Shown here: one piece after another, positions 37,008 to 47,631 of the stretch | Layout of the letters: every line of letters begins with the position of its first letter | Position numbering within the stretch: the first letter of the stretch is position 1 | Source: Caenorhabditis elegans | Lineage: Eukaryota; Nematoda; Chromadorea; Rhabditida; Rhabditidae | Assembly: GCF_000002985.6 (NCBI RefSeq) | Contig: NC_003284.9 | Location: 16,740,001 to 16,804,000 of the forward strand | DNA length: 64,000 bases | Direction of reading: 5' to 3' | The notes under the pieces: generated by a model | Databases searched by the model: none | Seen by the model: the letters and a program-made list of their open reading frames with translations, nothing else | Told to the model about the DNA's origin: nothing | Position numbers and translations under genes: made by a program

Positions 37008-37306
37008 GTCAGTTGATGAACGAGAGAAAGAGTTTCAAAAAAGTGTTATATATTGAGTATCGGGTTACAAGGAAGGAAACGGCAGAGTTAAAACGTGTCG
37101 GGTTACAAAACAACACAATTGTTGATTGGATTAATCCAGAGGAATTGAACAAAGAATGGAAAGAGAAAAACAAAAGCGAAGTCAACATTCAGAAACTAAT
37201 GCGCTTGGGAACTTTCGATCAAATGGAGAAAAAATTATTGCATTGGAGGGCTAGAGCAAAGAGTTGCTATACTTTTTCAGTTTGGCACAATATTGTACTC
37301 TGTTAA
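37008..37306 (+). CDS. Pogo/Tigger (CENP-B-like) helix-turn-helix fragment or gene
   Basis: An open frame of about 97 residues follows a TGTACAG acceptor; the first ATG is at 37016. The segment LQNNTIVDWINPEELNKEWK, followed by LMRLGTFDQMEKKLLHWRARAK, has the layout of the paired DNA-binding helix-turn-helix domains of pogo/Tigger transposases and CENP-B: 'x-STVxxW' of the first domain, then 'YxxxExxLLxWxxxxRxxG' of the second. The frame ends at a stop without a DDE catalytic region, so this is either a transposase relic or part of a small gene derived from one. The assignment is from motif layout only. Confidence 0.4.
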
Positions 37307-38654
37307 TTTCTCCAATTAGTTACTTAAGTTGATTAATTAATTGGTTTATTTTTCAGTTGAGGTAAAAAAAAACAAAAAATACCGCGTCTTGTTATTTTAT
37401 TATCGCATGCAAAATTATCGCATGTTATTTTATTATCGCATGTTCATATTTAGTGCAATACTGAAATTGGAGACAATTTTCACGTTTTTTTGGTCACATA
37501 ATTTGAGTTTTACAAAAAAGGCATTTTTTACGTCAATTTGAAGCAGCTTATCAATTGTTTTTGGTGACTATAATAGAGCAATAGAAAAAAATTCGCTACT
37601 CTAGCAGGAAATCAATAAACTTAGGTATGCAGTGCTTTAAGGAACGCTCGGGGATACTAATAGATAAATTTCAATTTTATAGTACTTCATAAATATCAAT
37701 CACCAATGTTCAGAGCGTTTTGAAACTGAGAAATTGTTTACAAATGATGCGATCGTTTGTAATGTGCAATTAAACGTTTGAAAACATTTCAAAAATCTTC
37801 CAGGAACAATGTGAGTTTCTGACCGATGATTGTATCATTTCACATTTGGATATCTTTATCATTTTGAAAACTTTACATACATTTAATTTTTACAACACTA
37901 ATACAAGTACAATAGACGACAATTTCTAAATTTAGCTTTACATGACATAACTCATTGAACCATGTTTTAATTGTTCCCTAACCTCATTAACTCAGATTTT
38001 ACACTTGATAGAAAAACCGAAATTCATAGACCAAATACGTGAAAATAAAATAAAATAGGAAAAAGCTGGTTGGGTTGTTTTTGTTTTCCTTATTGTATAC
38101 TACTCACATTTCTCAACAAAAACACTTGAAGAATTAGTTTTTTTATCGCATTTCCAGATCTTTTGCAGCAGAAATGTAGCAAAAAAAATTGAAAAAAAAA
38201 AGAAAAAAGCTTGAAGAAAAAAGAAAGATGAACTACAAAGGAAGTTGAGGGAAACACTAAACAGAAGCTAGAACATTTTAGATCTGCAAAAAACATTTAA
38301 AAAAGTATTGGCTATGTTGGGGTTGAAGAAACATTATTGGAAACTTTGAAACAACTTGTAAATACTCAACCTTTAAAAATTTGTTATATTTTCTTGTGAC
38401 AACAATTTATTTTCTTAATCTCATATTTTTTTTGTATGCCGTTTCATTTTTCATGCTCAACAACTTAAAAACAATAATCATTCTAAAACAGCAAAGTCAA
38501 TACAGACAAGAACACAAAAATTCAATTCTTAACATTCCAAAATGTTTCTTAAAAGCTTTAAGCTTGACGCTTTCTAAATTGAAATTTAATGTATGCAAAC
38601 TAGTGGGGAGAAAAGCAGACCAACGAGGTGGTCATTCGTAGAAAGAGCGGCAGA

Positions 38655-38667
38655 CCCCCCCCCCCCC
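38655..38667. repeat. 13-base C tract
   Basis: Uninterrupted run of C. It is shorter than the length usually associated with G-tract instability. Confidence 0.95.
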
Positions 38668-38831
38668 TTTGTGTTGTTGCTCATACTCCTCCAAATGTGA
38701 TGCAATCTCTCTGTCTGCCTCACACCGCTTCAAAAGCCTCCCGCGCTCCGTGTCCGTCAGAATATTCGAATGCATTTCATTTTCATCTGCCGTTTATGAG
38801 ATGTGAGGGCTGCTGAAATAGAAATTGAAAA

Positions 38832-38900
38832 ATGTCTGGAAAGCATTGTCGTCGAATCCACCCTAAAAAGGCTACAATCGACGACCTTGCAGCGCTATAA
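38832..38900 (+). CDS. Candidate 22-residue small ORF
   Basis: The ATG has a strong worm context (GAAAAATGTC). It encodes MSGKHCRRIHPKKATIDDLA plus AL and a stop, and is preceded in frame by a TGA. The peptide is basic then acidic, unlike the low-complexity Lys/Phe/Asn peptides of random AT-rich frames. It lies in a less AT-rich block. There is no homology recognised and no RNA evidence. Confidence 0.2.
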   Translation: MSGKHCRRIHPKKATIDDLAAL

Positions 38901-39068
38901 CATAGTTCTCATTGGAATATCCCACTATTCTTAAACTATGTTAACACTGCCAGATTCTCCTAATTACTCTCTTGTTAATTCCTTTTATTTCATTCAAAAC
39001 CGTTAAGTATAAGCCGAGATACACTCAACTTACATAATCACCAAACGAGCTAGTTGCATTCAAACTAC

Positions 39069-39166
39069 GCGCCCGATCGCCACCGTACCTCTCTTCCCCT
39101 CGAGACCCACGCGGCACCACTACTTGGCACCGCGCCAAGAAAGGGGGAGAGGTGGCGGCGCGCGCT
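39069..39166. repeat. GC-rich imperfect palindrome
   Basis: The left arm (GCGCCCGATCGCCACC, then CCTCTC and CCCC) pairs with the right arm (GGGGGAGAGGTGGCGGCGCG) with bulges. The segment is strongly GC-rich within AT-rich flanks. It is likely a dispersed palindromic repeat. Confidence 0.55.
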
Positions 39167-39427
39167 ATGTTTGTTCGTACACGAAGATATGCGTGCCACC
39201 CAACGGTTAATTCTACTCGAAAATACCTTTTAATCGAGCAAGAATATTATTATTTGTTAGAATTAATTAAATATTAAAGTTTGAACCAAATTGATAGTCT
39301 AAAGATCAAAATCGTATTCCATTTCGCCATGAGGATTTCGGACCACAAGAACAGTTTTTTATAACACCTACTTTTCTGTTCTTTAATGTATTACCCACTT
39401 TTTACTTGTTATTTTCTTATTTATTGA

Positions 39428-39439
39428 TGGCCTGCGCGA
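39428..39439 (-). promoter_or_regulatory. MEX-like dosage-compensation motif candidate
   Basis: The minus strand reads TCGCGCAGGCCA, which shares its first nine bases with the 12-base motif enriched at X recruitment (rex) sites of the dosage compensation complex (TCGCGCAGGGAG, from memory). A single partial match is weak evidence. Confidence 0.25.
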
Positions 39440-41479
39440 CCCTAGGGCGTGGTTGTACAATAAATAAGTTTTTGAGTTATCTTCGTTTGTGTTATTCGTT
39501 TCTTTCTCTCTATTGCAGGTTTTAGGTGTATTCCGTCGTGAAGGGGGTGTTTGGGAGTGGGAAGGGTTGTCCACGATGCCGACTACGTACACTTTATTGG
39601 ATTTCGCCACAAGCATGTTGGATTCATATATTTCAATTTTTAACCGGTTCAATTCATTAACTTGGTGGTTTCATTTATATAAGGTTTAATGCAATTATGA
39701 TTCTCTCAGAAGCACCGAGAAAATTGCGGTTTCCACTGAACACAATATAAAGAAATTTGATTTAAATAGGCGCAATAAATTTAAAAAAACAACTTATTGT
39801 AATTTCCTTCCCGATGACTAAGTATGTAAATTTGGAATATCACTGAATTTTTAATTTTTCAAGCTTGAAACGGCTTCAAAAAAATGTATTTCCTTCGCTC
39901 AGTTCTTTTTAAAAACAAAATTTTTACCTATAATTATTTTTCTACATACATGGATAGAGCCAACTAGACACATTTTTATTTTGTAGATATTCAGGAACAG
40001 AAAAAAAAACAAATTTTTCCAAAAAATAAAAACAAAGTGTTTAGAAAATTTAAAAATTCTAGCTTTTCTTATCATTAATAAATTTTTCTTATCACTTGTC
40101 TGTGCAAAAAACGAAATCAAATAACGGATGACATCTTTATTGGAAAATCCAAATATTTTAGAGAAACAAGCAAAAGAAATATGGGAAAGAATGAGAAAAT
40201 GATCTTTGCAACGACGGCGGCCAAGAAAAGGGCATGTTCTGAAAGTGCTTTTCCTTGAAGGCAAACTCTCTGAGCAACTGAGCAACTGGGAATTAGACAT
40301 ACACCAACCACACCAATTGTATCAAAATGAGCACTACGAAGCATTGCTTCTTTGCAGAACTCCACACATAAGTTGTCGGGTAAGAATATCTTCCTTCGAC
40401 ATCATCTTCCAACTGAAATAGTTGTTCTTCGAACCGGGGTGAAAGGTGTGAATGTCAATGATAAGAAACAGACACTAGTACATACCGTTTGATTGTTGCA
40501 AAAGTCGCTATCACAGATTTGGAAGGGTGTTAAAAACGGTGTAAGATGGTATAAGCCGGCCTGAACACGTCTTGATTGCACTTTTTCGTTTGCTCGGTTT
40601 GGGGGTACTTTTGTTCTTGCTCGAAATATTTGGACTTGAGAATATGAAAGAGGGGTCAAGTGAATACGAAACTGTCAACAACAAAAAAATTCCAGACCTT
40701 GTCTTCGTGACCCAAATTAAGGTTTTCTTCGTGACCCAAATTAAGGCTTGTAAAATAATATTAAAAAAACAAAAATCTTAAAATATTTTTCTTCGGCAAG
40801 TTTAGGTATGGTATAGTTTCATCAAACTTGAATTTGATAGAAACTTTCAGAAAGTCTTTTCAGATTTCAACATGACTTTCGCGGTAACTCAAAGTATGAA
40901 ATGAAGAAATACCTGAATTTAGTCGTATGTATTTCTACAATTTGTTAATTTTCCCAGAAAAAATGTGACGTCACTCGTGTTTTTAATAACGTTTTACAGT
41001 TTTTTTTTGCAGAAATTTCTGATGGTCAAACAAATGTTGTTGTTTTTGTTTAAAATTTCAAAATGAAAAATGGTTACTTTCAATATGGCTCCTTCCCTAT
41101 TGAATTGAGAAATGCATCCAAAAACAGCGCTGGCTGAGTAACAGAACTGCCCAATACACGTTGAATTCTAAATTTTCATTTTCTCGTTGTTTTGTTTTTT
41201 TTCATTCTCACTTTCATCCTTGTCATGACTTCTCCTGGAGCAAAGCATTTGGTACTTCCGGGCACTTTCAGTTTGTATGGAGTTGTTTTGTTCTGAACTT
41301 TAACTATGTAATATTTGCGGTCTTCAATCATAACTTACCACTTTATATGTACAAATTTGACTTTTGTCATAACGTGAGTCATCTGCAACGGCATAGCATG
41401 AGTTGATAGGTAGTAACATACCACTGTAGACGAATCTATAAAAATATTCTTTATTAGTTTCAAGTCATACAGTTTTCCT

Positions 41480-43014
41480 TTACCCAATATCATACATCTC
41501 CATTTCATATGTCCCTTCTCCGCATTCAACCATCTAAATTATTAACATAGTTATATATATAATCACAGCCTTACCTCATCCATATAACTAGATGCTGTCT
41601 TCACACACCACGGTTGCACACAATCGGCTCCTCTGAACATCGAATCTTTAGCGTATTCACAAATTAAATACGTGATATTTTTCTCCTCTTTTACGTTGGT
41701 CATCTCATTACAGTAATCCGTACTGCTGGAAAAAAAAATGTAGAGTTTTAACTTTCTATAGGAATTTTACTTGCAAATACAGAAAATGCTTCCTCGGCTG
41801 TTTGTGGAACATCCCAATGGCAAGTCGGTAGGAGATGTGAAGCACCCCTAAAATTTTTTTAAAAATTGTCTTTTTGAAATTTTGCGGTAGTTTAGAATTT
41901 TACCCTCTTTTCGTTTAATTTGAAATTAAGGAATACTATTTATTGCCGGAACGGTATAAAATTTTAAAGAATAATGCTACTAAATATTTATTTTCCACGT
42001 GTGTTGGGCAGAAAACTATAATTTTCTGAAACTGCAGTCCATTTTTTTCTGAAACTGCTGTCTTTTTCCAAACTTCTGGCAAACTGTGGTTGAGCATTTT
42101 TTTTTATGGAAGTTTTTGAATGTCTATTTTCAAACTACAAAAATTGAAGGAACTTGTTCGAGGATTAAGAAAAAAAAATTTCAAATGTTTTCAAAAAAGG
42201 TTTTCTTTAAAAATATTAAAAAAGAACCGAAAACTTCGAAAACATTTACATAGTTTTTTAGTTTTGGTTATAAAAAAGGTAAACGAAAAATTTCCGAGTA
42301 CAAAAAATTTGGCAAATCGGCAAACTGCCCTTTCTCAGATTTTTTCCTGATATCATACCCGATACCTGAATCAAGATTCAAAGAGACTGAAATTTAATAA
42401 TGGTGTTATACGCGTGGTGTCAGAGTGTCTCATTTCGGCTTGATCTACGTAGATCTACAAAAAAATGCGAGAAAAGAGACGCAGAGTTCTGAACTGATTT
42501 CGTATGAGAGAACGTGCTGACGTCACATATTTTTCGGCACAACATTTCCGCAATTTTTGTAGATCAAAACGTAATGGGACAGCCTGGCACCACGTGTTTT
42601 AATATATTCAAATTAGCTATTGCAAAAAGTCAAAACATTTTATGAGAGAATCAAAATTCATAACTTTTCATTTCGTTATTCAAAAAAATCAGCTTTCAGT
42701 TCTCTATTAATTCGTTTTGGGAAGTTTTTTACATTTTCAGAATCAACATTAGCATTTATACATTGAGTAAAACAAACCTGATAATAAGACTGCTCGTTTT
42801 TCAGAGACGGGTTCAGGTGTTTATAATTTACGGCGTAACAGTAATCTCCGGTGCAGTTTGTACATCTGAAGTTACAGTTTTCAAGCAGTTGCATTTACAG
42901 GAAAAATTACGTTTTATCTACCGAAATAACCCTTCCATCACATTTGACACATTCAAGTTCGCAATCACAAAAAGTCGATAAAAATAGTAAAAACCATAAA
43001 ATCCGAAGCAACAT
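41480..43014 (-). CDS. Small secreted cysteine-rich (Ly6/ET-module-like) protein
   Basis: Five exons: 43014-42911, 42865-42778, 41847-41771, 41725-41575 and 41533-41480, 157 residues, phases consistent. A signal peptide is clear (MLLRILWFLLFLSTFCDC). The mature protein has paired cysteines, CVKC, CTNC, YCY, GCF, GCS, CIC and DYCNE, in an order that recalls Ly6/three-finger and the nematode ET-module families (terminal C-x-C-N-x-x-x-YCN). A second cysteine group follows (LICEY, ADCVQPWC, MVECGEG). No membrane helix follows. Exon 4 has a NAGNAG acceptor, so a one-residue Ser variant is possible. An acceptor (TTTCAG) four bases before the ATG fits trans-splicing. AATAAA follows the stop. Extracellular role inferred; ligand unknown. 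Confidence 0.8.
42413..42594. repeat. Dispersed MITE-like element in intron
   Basis: Terminal inverted repeats of about 17 bases (CGTGGTGTCAGAGTGTC and GACAGCCTGGCACCACG, 14 of 17 matching) flank about 150 bases that include TTGATCTACGTAGATCTAC and, near the other end, GTAGATCAAAACGT. I recall this as a common C. elegans interspersed repeat; the family name is not given from memory. It lies in intron 2 of the secreted cysteine-rich gene. Confidence 0.75.
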
Positions 43015-46000
43015 TTGACTGAAAGCTACTTGACAGCGCCGGCTTACTTGCTCCGTTTCAAATTACGTTGTTCTTATCAATTTCTTGGTTTTCATTTTCA
43101 GCTGTCGCGCCCCCAAATCACCATTTTAGGGGACTCGTTTCTATAGCAATTTGTATCATGTGTAATTGGAAAAAAAACCAATTTTCGTGTGATAAATGAC
43201 AGAAAGAAAAACGAAAAAGAAGGAAGAGATTTTCCCTTTGATTAAAATGATAGACAGTTGGTCAGTGCGGGAAGAAGAAGAGATTTTGGAAAAAAAGTGC
43301 AGAGGGATACCGGAAGAATTGGGAAAAGTGTGATTTTGAAACAATCAGAGCTCATTCATTTGTACTTGGTTTTTTGCTCGGGTTCATTGCATCCCGAGAA
43401 TCTGTCTGTGTTGGGCAACTGTATTGGCAAAATTTTAAACATCCTGAATGAAATTTCAGATTCACTTTTTTTTGTTCGAAGTTCTATTCAGAAGCTATTT
43501 TTGTGACAATATTTTTATAATGTGTTCTATCATACAACACAGATTTTGTTTGGAATTTCGAGATTTCCGGGTTTTCCGAAGTTTTTCTTTATTAACATTA
43601 ATTACGACTAAATATTAAATAACTTGAAAAAATAAAAATTATTGAATTTCTCAATCAAAACGTTTTTATCTTGTTCCTTGATGGCTTAAATTGTATTCTC
43701 AGAGGTTCCCTTCCATATTCTCACATTTCAAGTGTCATTTAGAATTCTTGTCAGATGAGTAATATTAGGAAGGCGTCTAGACTAAATAATAAAAGTAATA
43801 CATAGTACGGAATTTTGACAGCGCTTTTACTAATTTACTAAATTTTTGTACTTCACATTTAATAAGAAAACAATTCATTTCCGTTTTTCCGATTTGCGAT
43901 CGAATCAATTGAAAATAAAACAGGTTTTGGTTTGTGTCCGTTTTTATTTATAATATTTTTGATATTCAAAATTAAACAAAAATTTTGCATAATATTCAAA
44001 ATCATAAAAAATATTGGTTCTTTTATTGGCTCAATGAATCTTCTTCACAATTCCTCCCAACTAACCTTTTTTCAAAGTTCCCCTATGAATCAATCTCCCG
44101 CCCCAGCCCATGTTTCCTTCCACTAATTTTTCTGTTTTTCATTTTAATTCTTCTCTATTGCCACGCATCGATTCCACCCCAGCAAAAATTGAAAAAGTAA
44201 CGAAGGTCACCGAGAGATCGACCATTTTCATCTACGTCGATTCTTTTTAAAAGATGCGCGCACCTCCCCCCGAAAATAGATCAATCTGTCTCAGTTTTGC
44301 TGGTTTTTATTAGTGAGTTTTTATCTGACAATTGTGAGAAGGTGATACTAGAGATAATCAAAGAATTCATTTGATTCAATGATCCAGAAGTCTTTTTTTT
44401 TATATTTTCAAAAAAGTGAAACTAGCAATATTAAAAGAATCCCAATCCTACAAAATTTTCGAAGTAAATTCAATTAAAATTAAAATTAAAATTAGAAAAA
44501 AAACTTTAATTTATCAAGATTGATGCGATATCATCGTCAACAATTGCTACTCAATTATTAGATTTATTTTATTTATTTCATTTAGACATAAATATGTACG
44601 TGAGAAACAATTGTTTTCTGTTACACTGAATAAACTAAACTCATTTTATTTTTTTTGAGCTTACGATAATTGCTATGAATTATTCATAACATTTTCTAAT
44701 GTCGAGTGCACTTTTGCAGATATGACTCACTTTTTTTTGTTTTGTGAGTTGAGCAGCCTAGGACTTTGTATGAATTAATTTGCAAAAAACTAGGTAAATT
44801 TAATCATTTACGTTTTTTTTCAAATCAATTGCAAATATAAATTCTTGTCTGAAATGTATATTACCGTATTTCTTTTATTAGTATATATGTAACTACATTT
44901 TTTAACAAGTTTTTCAAAAGTCTCCCAATAACGCAAAATCATAAAAAATTCTACACATAGGTACATATTATTTAGAGTTTTCTCAAGACCTATATCACCT
45001 CATTTTCAATTTTTCCTTATCAATCAATCTCGTTTTCTTCAAAAATTGAATCATCTTTTGATACAACAGACGTATTCTATTCATAGCCTCATATTGGCAT
45101 TGGCTATCAATCAAGATGCCAATATTTTACAATGCATTTTTCATTTCCGGTGAAAATCTAGAATCTAGAATTGAGAATCGAGAATCTAGAATCCGGCCCG
45201 CTTCAACTATTTTATATATATACAAATATATAAATTTCTGCCCACTCTTTCTTGATTTATTTGCGATTTGGTTGCATGACGCAGGCGTGTTGCTCTTACT
45301 ACCCAAACAAGGAATAAAGATCTTTAAATGCGGATTTCATATATTAATTTTTTTCTTCTTTCAATTTTATTTTGTTTGCCAAGAAAAAAAAAACGTGTCC
45401 TTTACTACCCTTCAATATTTTTGTTTCAACTGAAAATATAGGTTTTTTAAATTAAAGGATTAAAAATGAATTAAAACTTTTTTTTAAAGTAAGAAAGTCT
45501 GTTTTAGATTTGTTTTTATTTTAAACTTGAAACCATACCTACAAAAATACCATTAAAAATTTTAACAAAATCTTTGTAACATTTGAAGTCAACTTTAAAT
45601 ACTTCAAATAAGCATTTGATTATGAGAAGTGTGCATATGTATATTTATTACTATTATTTTTTGTAGAATTTTTTAAAACGTATGTAAAATTTACATCTTA
45701 TGAAACATGTATGGGGAAATTTTCAGATGAATGGTAAGAGGGTTAGTAAGTTTATTAGGTTTATCTATTCAATCACAATGTAATTTTTTGACTGAAATGC
45801 GCCTGGTTTTAAAATTTGAGAGCATGTACCTTTAATTTTTGTCCTACATTTTTACTTTATGGGCTGTTTGTTATAAATTTTGTATATTTACAGAAAGATT
45901 TCAACTCTTCATTTTTTATGAATCTTTTTTATTGTAAAGAGCATTAGTCAATGCTCACCAAATGATTTCTCAATTAAAAATCACCGATCTGAGAGCTCAA

Positions 46001-46453
46001 AATGCTCCGTTCTCGTAACGCCAACATTTTTATCTGTTTGTGTCTTCACATTAGTCTACCACCACCAACACTCAAAATATCAAATTTTTCTCAATTTTCA
46101 TTCACCGATCATTGTCTCCACTCTTCGCCTCAATCTCCGTCGACCTGTAACTAACCAGTTGTCGAATCGCATTGGATCGTCGCGTATCGCTCTCTCATTT
46201 CCTCATGGTCTTCCCCCTCAGGGCACTACTCCTCTTCTTTTCCCAAAATGCCCATGATTTTCACTTTTCATTCTGTGTTGTTGTTGACACGACGACTGTC
46301 TCGTTTCGTCCTTTCCTCTTGTTTCATCCCTCCCACGGTTACCTCTTCAAGTCTTTTCTCATTGATTTTTGAAAGTTTTTCAATTCTTTTGTACCGTAAT
46401 GATAGTGATATTGATAAGTTGAACTATTTTAGTACAGTTTCAGGTGACTAGAG
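43015..46453. other. Intergenic, both genes pointing away
   Basis: Contains the upstream regions of the minus-strand secreted protein gene and the plus-strand 80-residue gene. Mostly AT-rich. A short tandem of AGAATCTAGAATC-type units lies near 45161-45192. A pyrimidine-rich segment at 46030-46440 probably includes the promoter and 5' UTR of the 80-residue gene. No other gene supported. Confidence 0.5.
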
Positions 46454-47478
46454 ATGCCAAAGCAAGAGTTCAACCCACTTGATTACACTGGACCACTGAT
46501 AGTTGGAGCAATTTTCTGCGTCTTTTTGTTTGTGATTTCGTTCTTTGTTATCAACTTCTTCTGTATTACCAAATACGATGATATTACAAAGTTTGAATTG
46601 GTGAGTTTAGTACTTTGTAGTTTTATCTTTAAATTATTTACAAATAGAAGGAAACCAATAGCATTGTACGTTCTAAAGGTTGGGTTTGCTAGAGAGCCTG
46701 CTTTATGTTAATTAAAAAGTTGAGTATCTATACAACATACACATTTGATTTTTGGCTTTGCTGCGTACCATTATTACTCAAGAATTGGTATGTATTCAAA
46801 TAATGCAATAACGTTGTGAAATTTTTTCTCTAGAAATCGTTCATAATTTCTAAGTAGAAAAGTCAATTATTTCTGACAATTTCTAATTTTTTTATAAATA
46901 AAAATGCACATTAAGAACTTTTGATAATGTTGCAAGAAAGTTGGGAAAGTTATTTGTCTGGTCACTTACTTTCGAAATGTATTAATCGATCCTTGAACTT
47001 TTTTGTTCCGCAGAGGCTGGCGGAGTTTACAAGCGTACGACGTGGTTCAATTTTCATTTAAAGCTTTAAAAATGGAACATAGATGAACATTTCGAATGCT
47101 AAATGCAAAATCAAATAATTTAATTTTCACGACTCTATAAAGTTTGCCAGCTTCCTATAACTGACACAAATAAAAAGGAATCCTTTAATGAGAACGAGTA
47201 TAATTTCTGGAAACCCCCGCCCCTGCATAATACTCAAATTCTCAAAAAATTTCCAATTGTCTTTACTGCAGACGTTCAATGAACTTTTCCCCCACCATAT
47301 CAATGATAAGTGTTTTACTACCTAAACATGATTTATAGTTTGATCCAATCAGTCTCTTTCCTTTATATGCATTTTTTTTCAGATGGGAGGTAAATATGGA
47401 TGGCGCCTAGGACCACATCCATTGATCGTTGTCAAGAAGGGTGGATTTGTCGCCGAGGAGGAGGTTGATGATGCTTAA
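46454..47478 (+). CDS. 80-residue single-pass membrane protein
   Basis: Two exons, 46454-46600 and 47383-47478, join in phase to give 80 residues. After a short polar N-terminus (MPKQEFNPLDYTGP) there is one long hydrophobic helix (about 15-37, LIVGAIFCVFLFVISFFVIN). It is followed by KYDDITKFEL and a Gly/Arg-rich segment GGKYGWRLGPHPLIVVKKGG, with an acidic end (EEEVDDA). The second exon is read in the only frame that has worm-like codon use. An acceptor (GTTTCAG) ten bases before the ATG suits trans-splicing. The helix orientation and function are unknown; the family is not recognised. Confidence 0.78.
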
Positions 47479-47592
47479 ATACTTAGTTCCATTCCAACAA
47501 CAAATCTATATTTTGCTTTTAATGGTTTTGTTTTTGAAATATGCAGTACGTTTATTGCATTTTTAATAATTCCGCAACTTTTTGCTGCAAAC

Positions 47593-47608
47593 TTTTATTC
47601 GAATAAAA
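47593..47608. terminator. Palindromic, two-way poly(A) signal
   Basis: The perfect palindrome TTTTATTCGAATAAAA carries AATAAA on the plus strand (47602-47607), 124 bases after the stop of the 80-residue gene. It also carries AATAAA on the minus strand (47599-47594), 33 bases after the stop of the aminotransferase copy. The two convergent transcripts are inferred to overlap at their 3' ends. Confidence 0.65.
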
Positions 47609-47631
47609 TTTTAATTTGAAGTGAATACTTT

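Larger units (their letters stand above)
34548..41479. other. Long gene-poor region
   Basis: Mostly AT-rich. It holds a few candidates listed separately: a possible minus-strand first exon at 35836-35856, a possible YGGY-type exon at 36609-36663, a helix-turn-helix ORF at 37008-37306, a 22-residue ORF at 38832-38900, and a GC-rich palindrome at 39069-39166. Around 40190-40460 a less AT-rich island has no clear gene. Two tandem copies of a 21-base repeat (TCTTCGTGACCCAAATTAAGG) lie at about 40703-40746, and ATTATCGCATG repeats are near 37400-37443. Confidence 0.5.

Noticed and set aside
39899..40365. Hydrophobic minus-strand frames (82 and 133 residues)
   Set aside because: Two different frames overlap and neither has splice signals or a family; the island at 40190-40460 remains unexplained.
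43258..43269. HIM-8 pairing-centre motif (TTGGTCAGTGCG)
   Set aside because: Matches 11 of 12 bases of the motif as I recall it, but pairing centres contain many clustered copies and only one is here.
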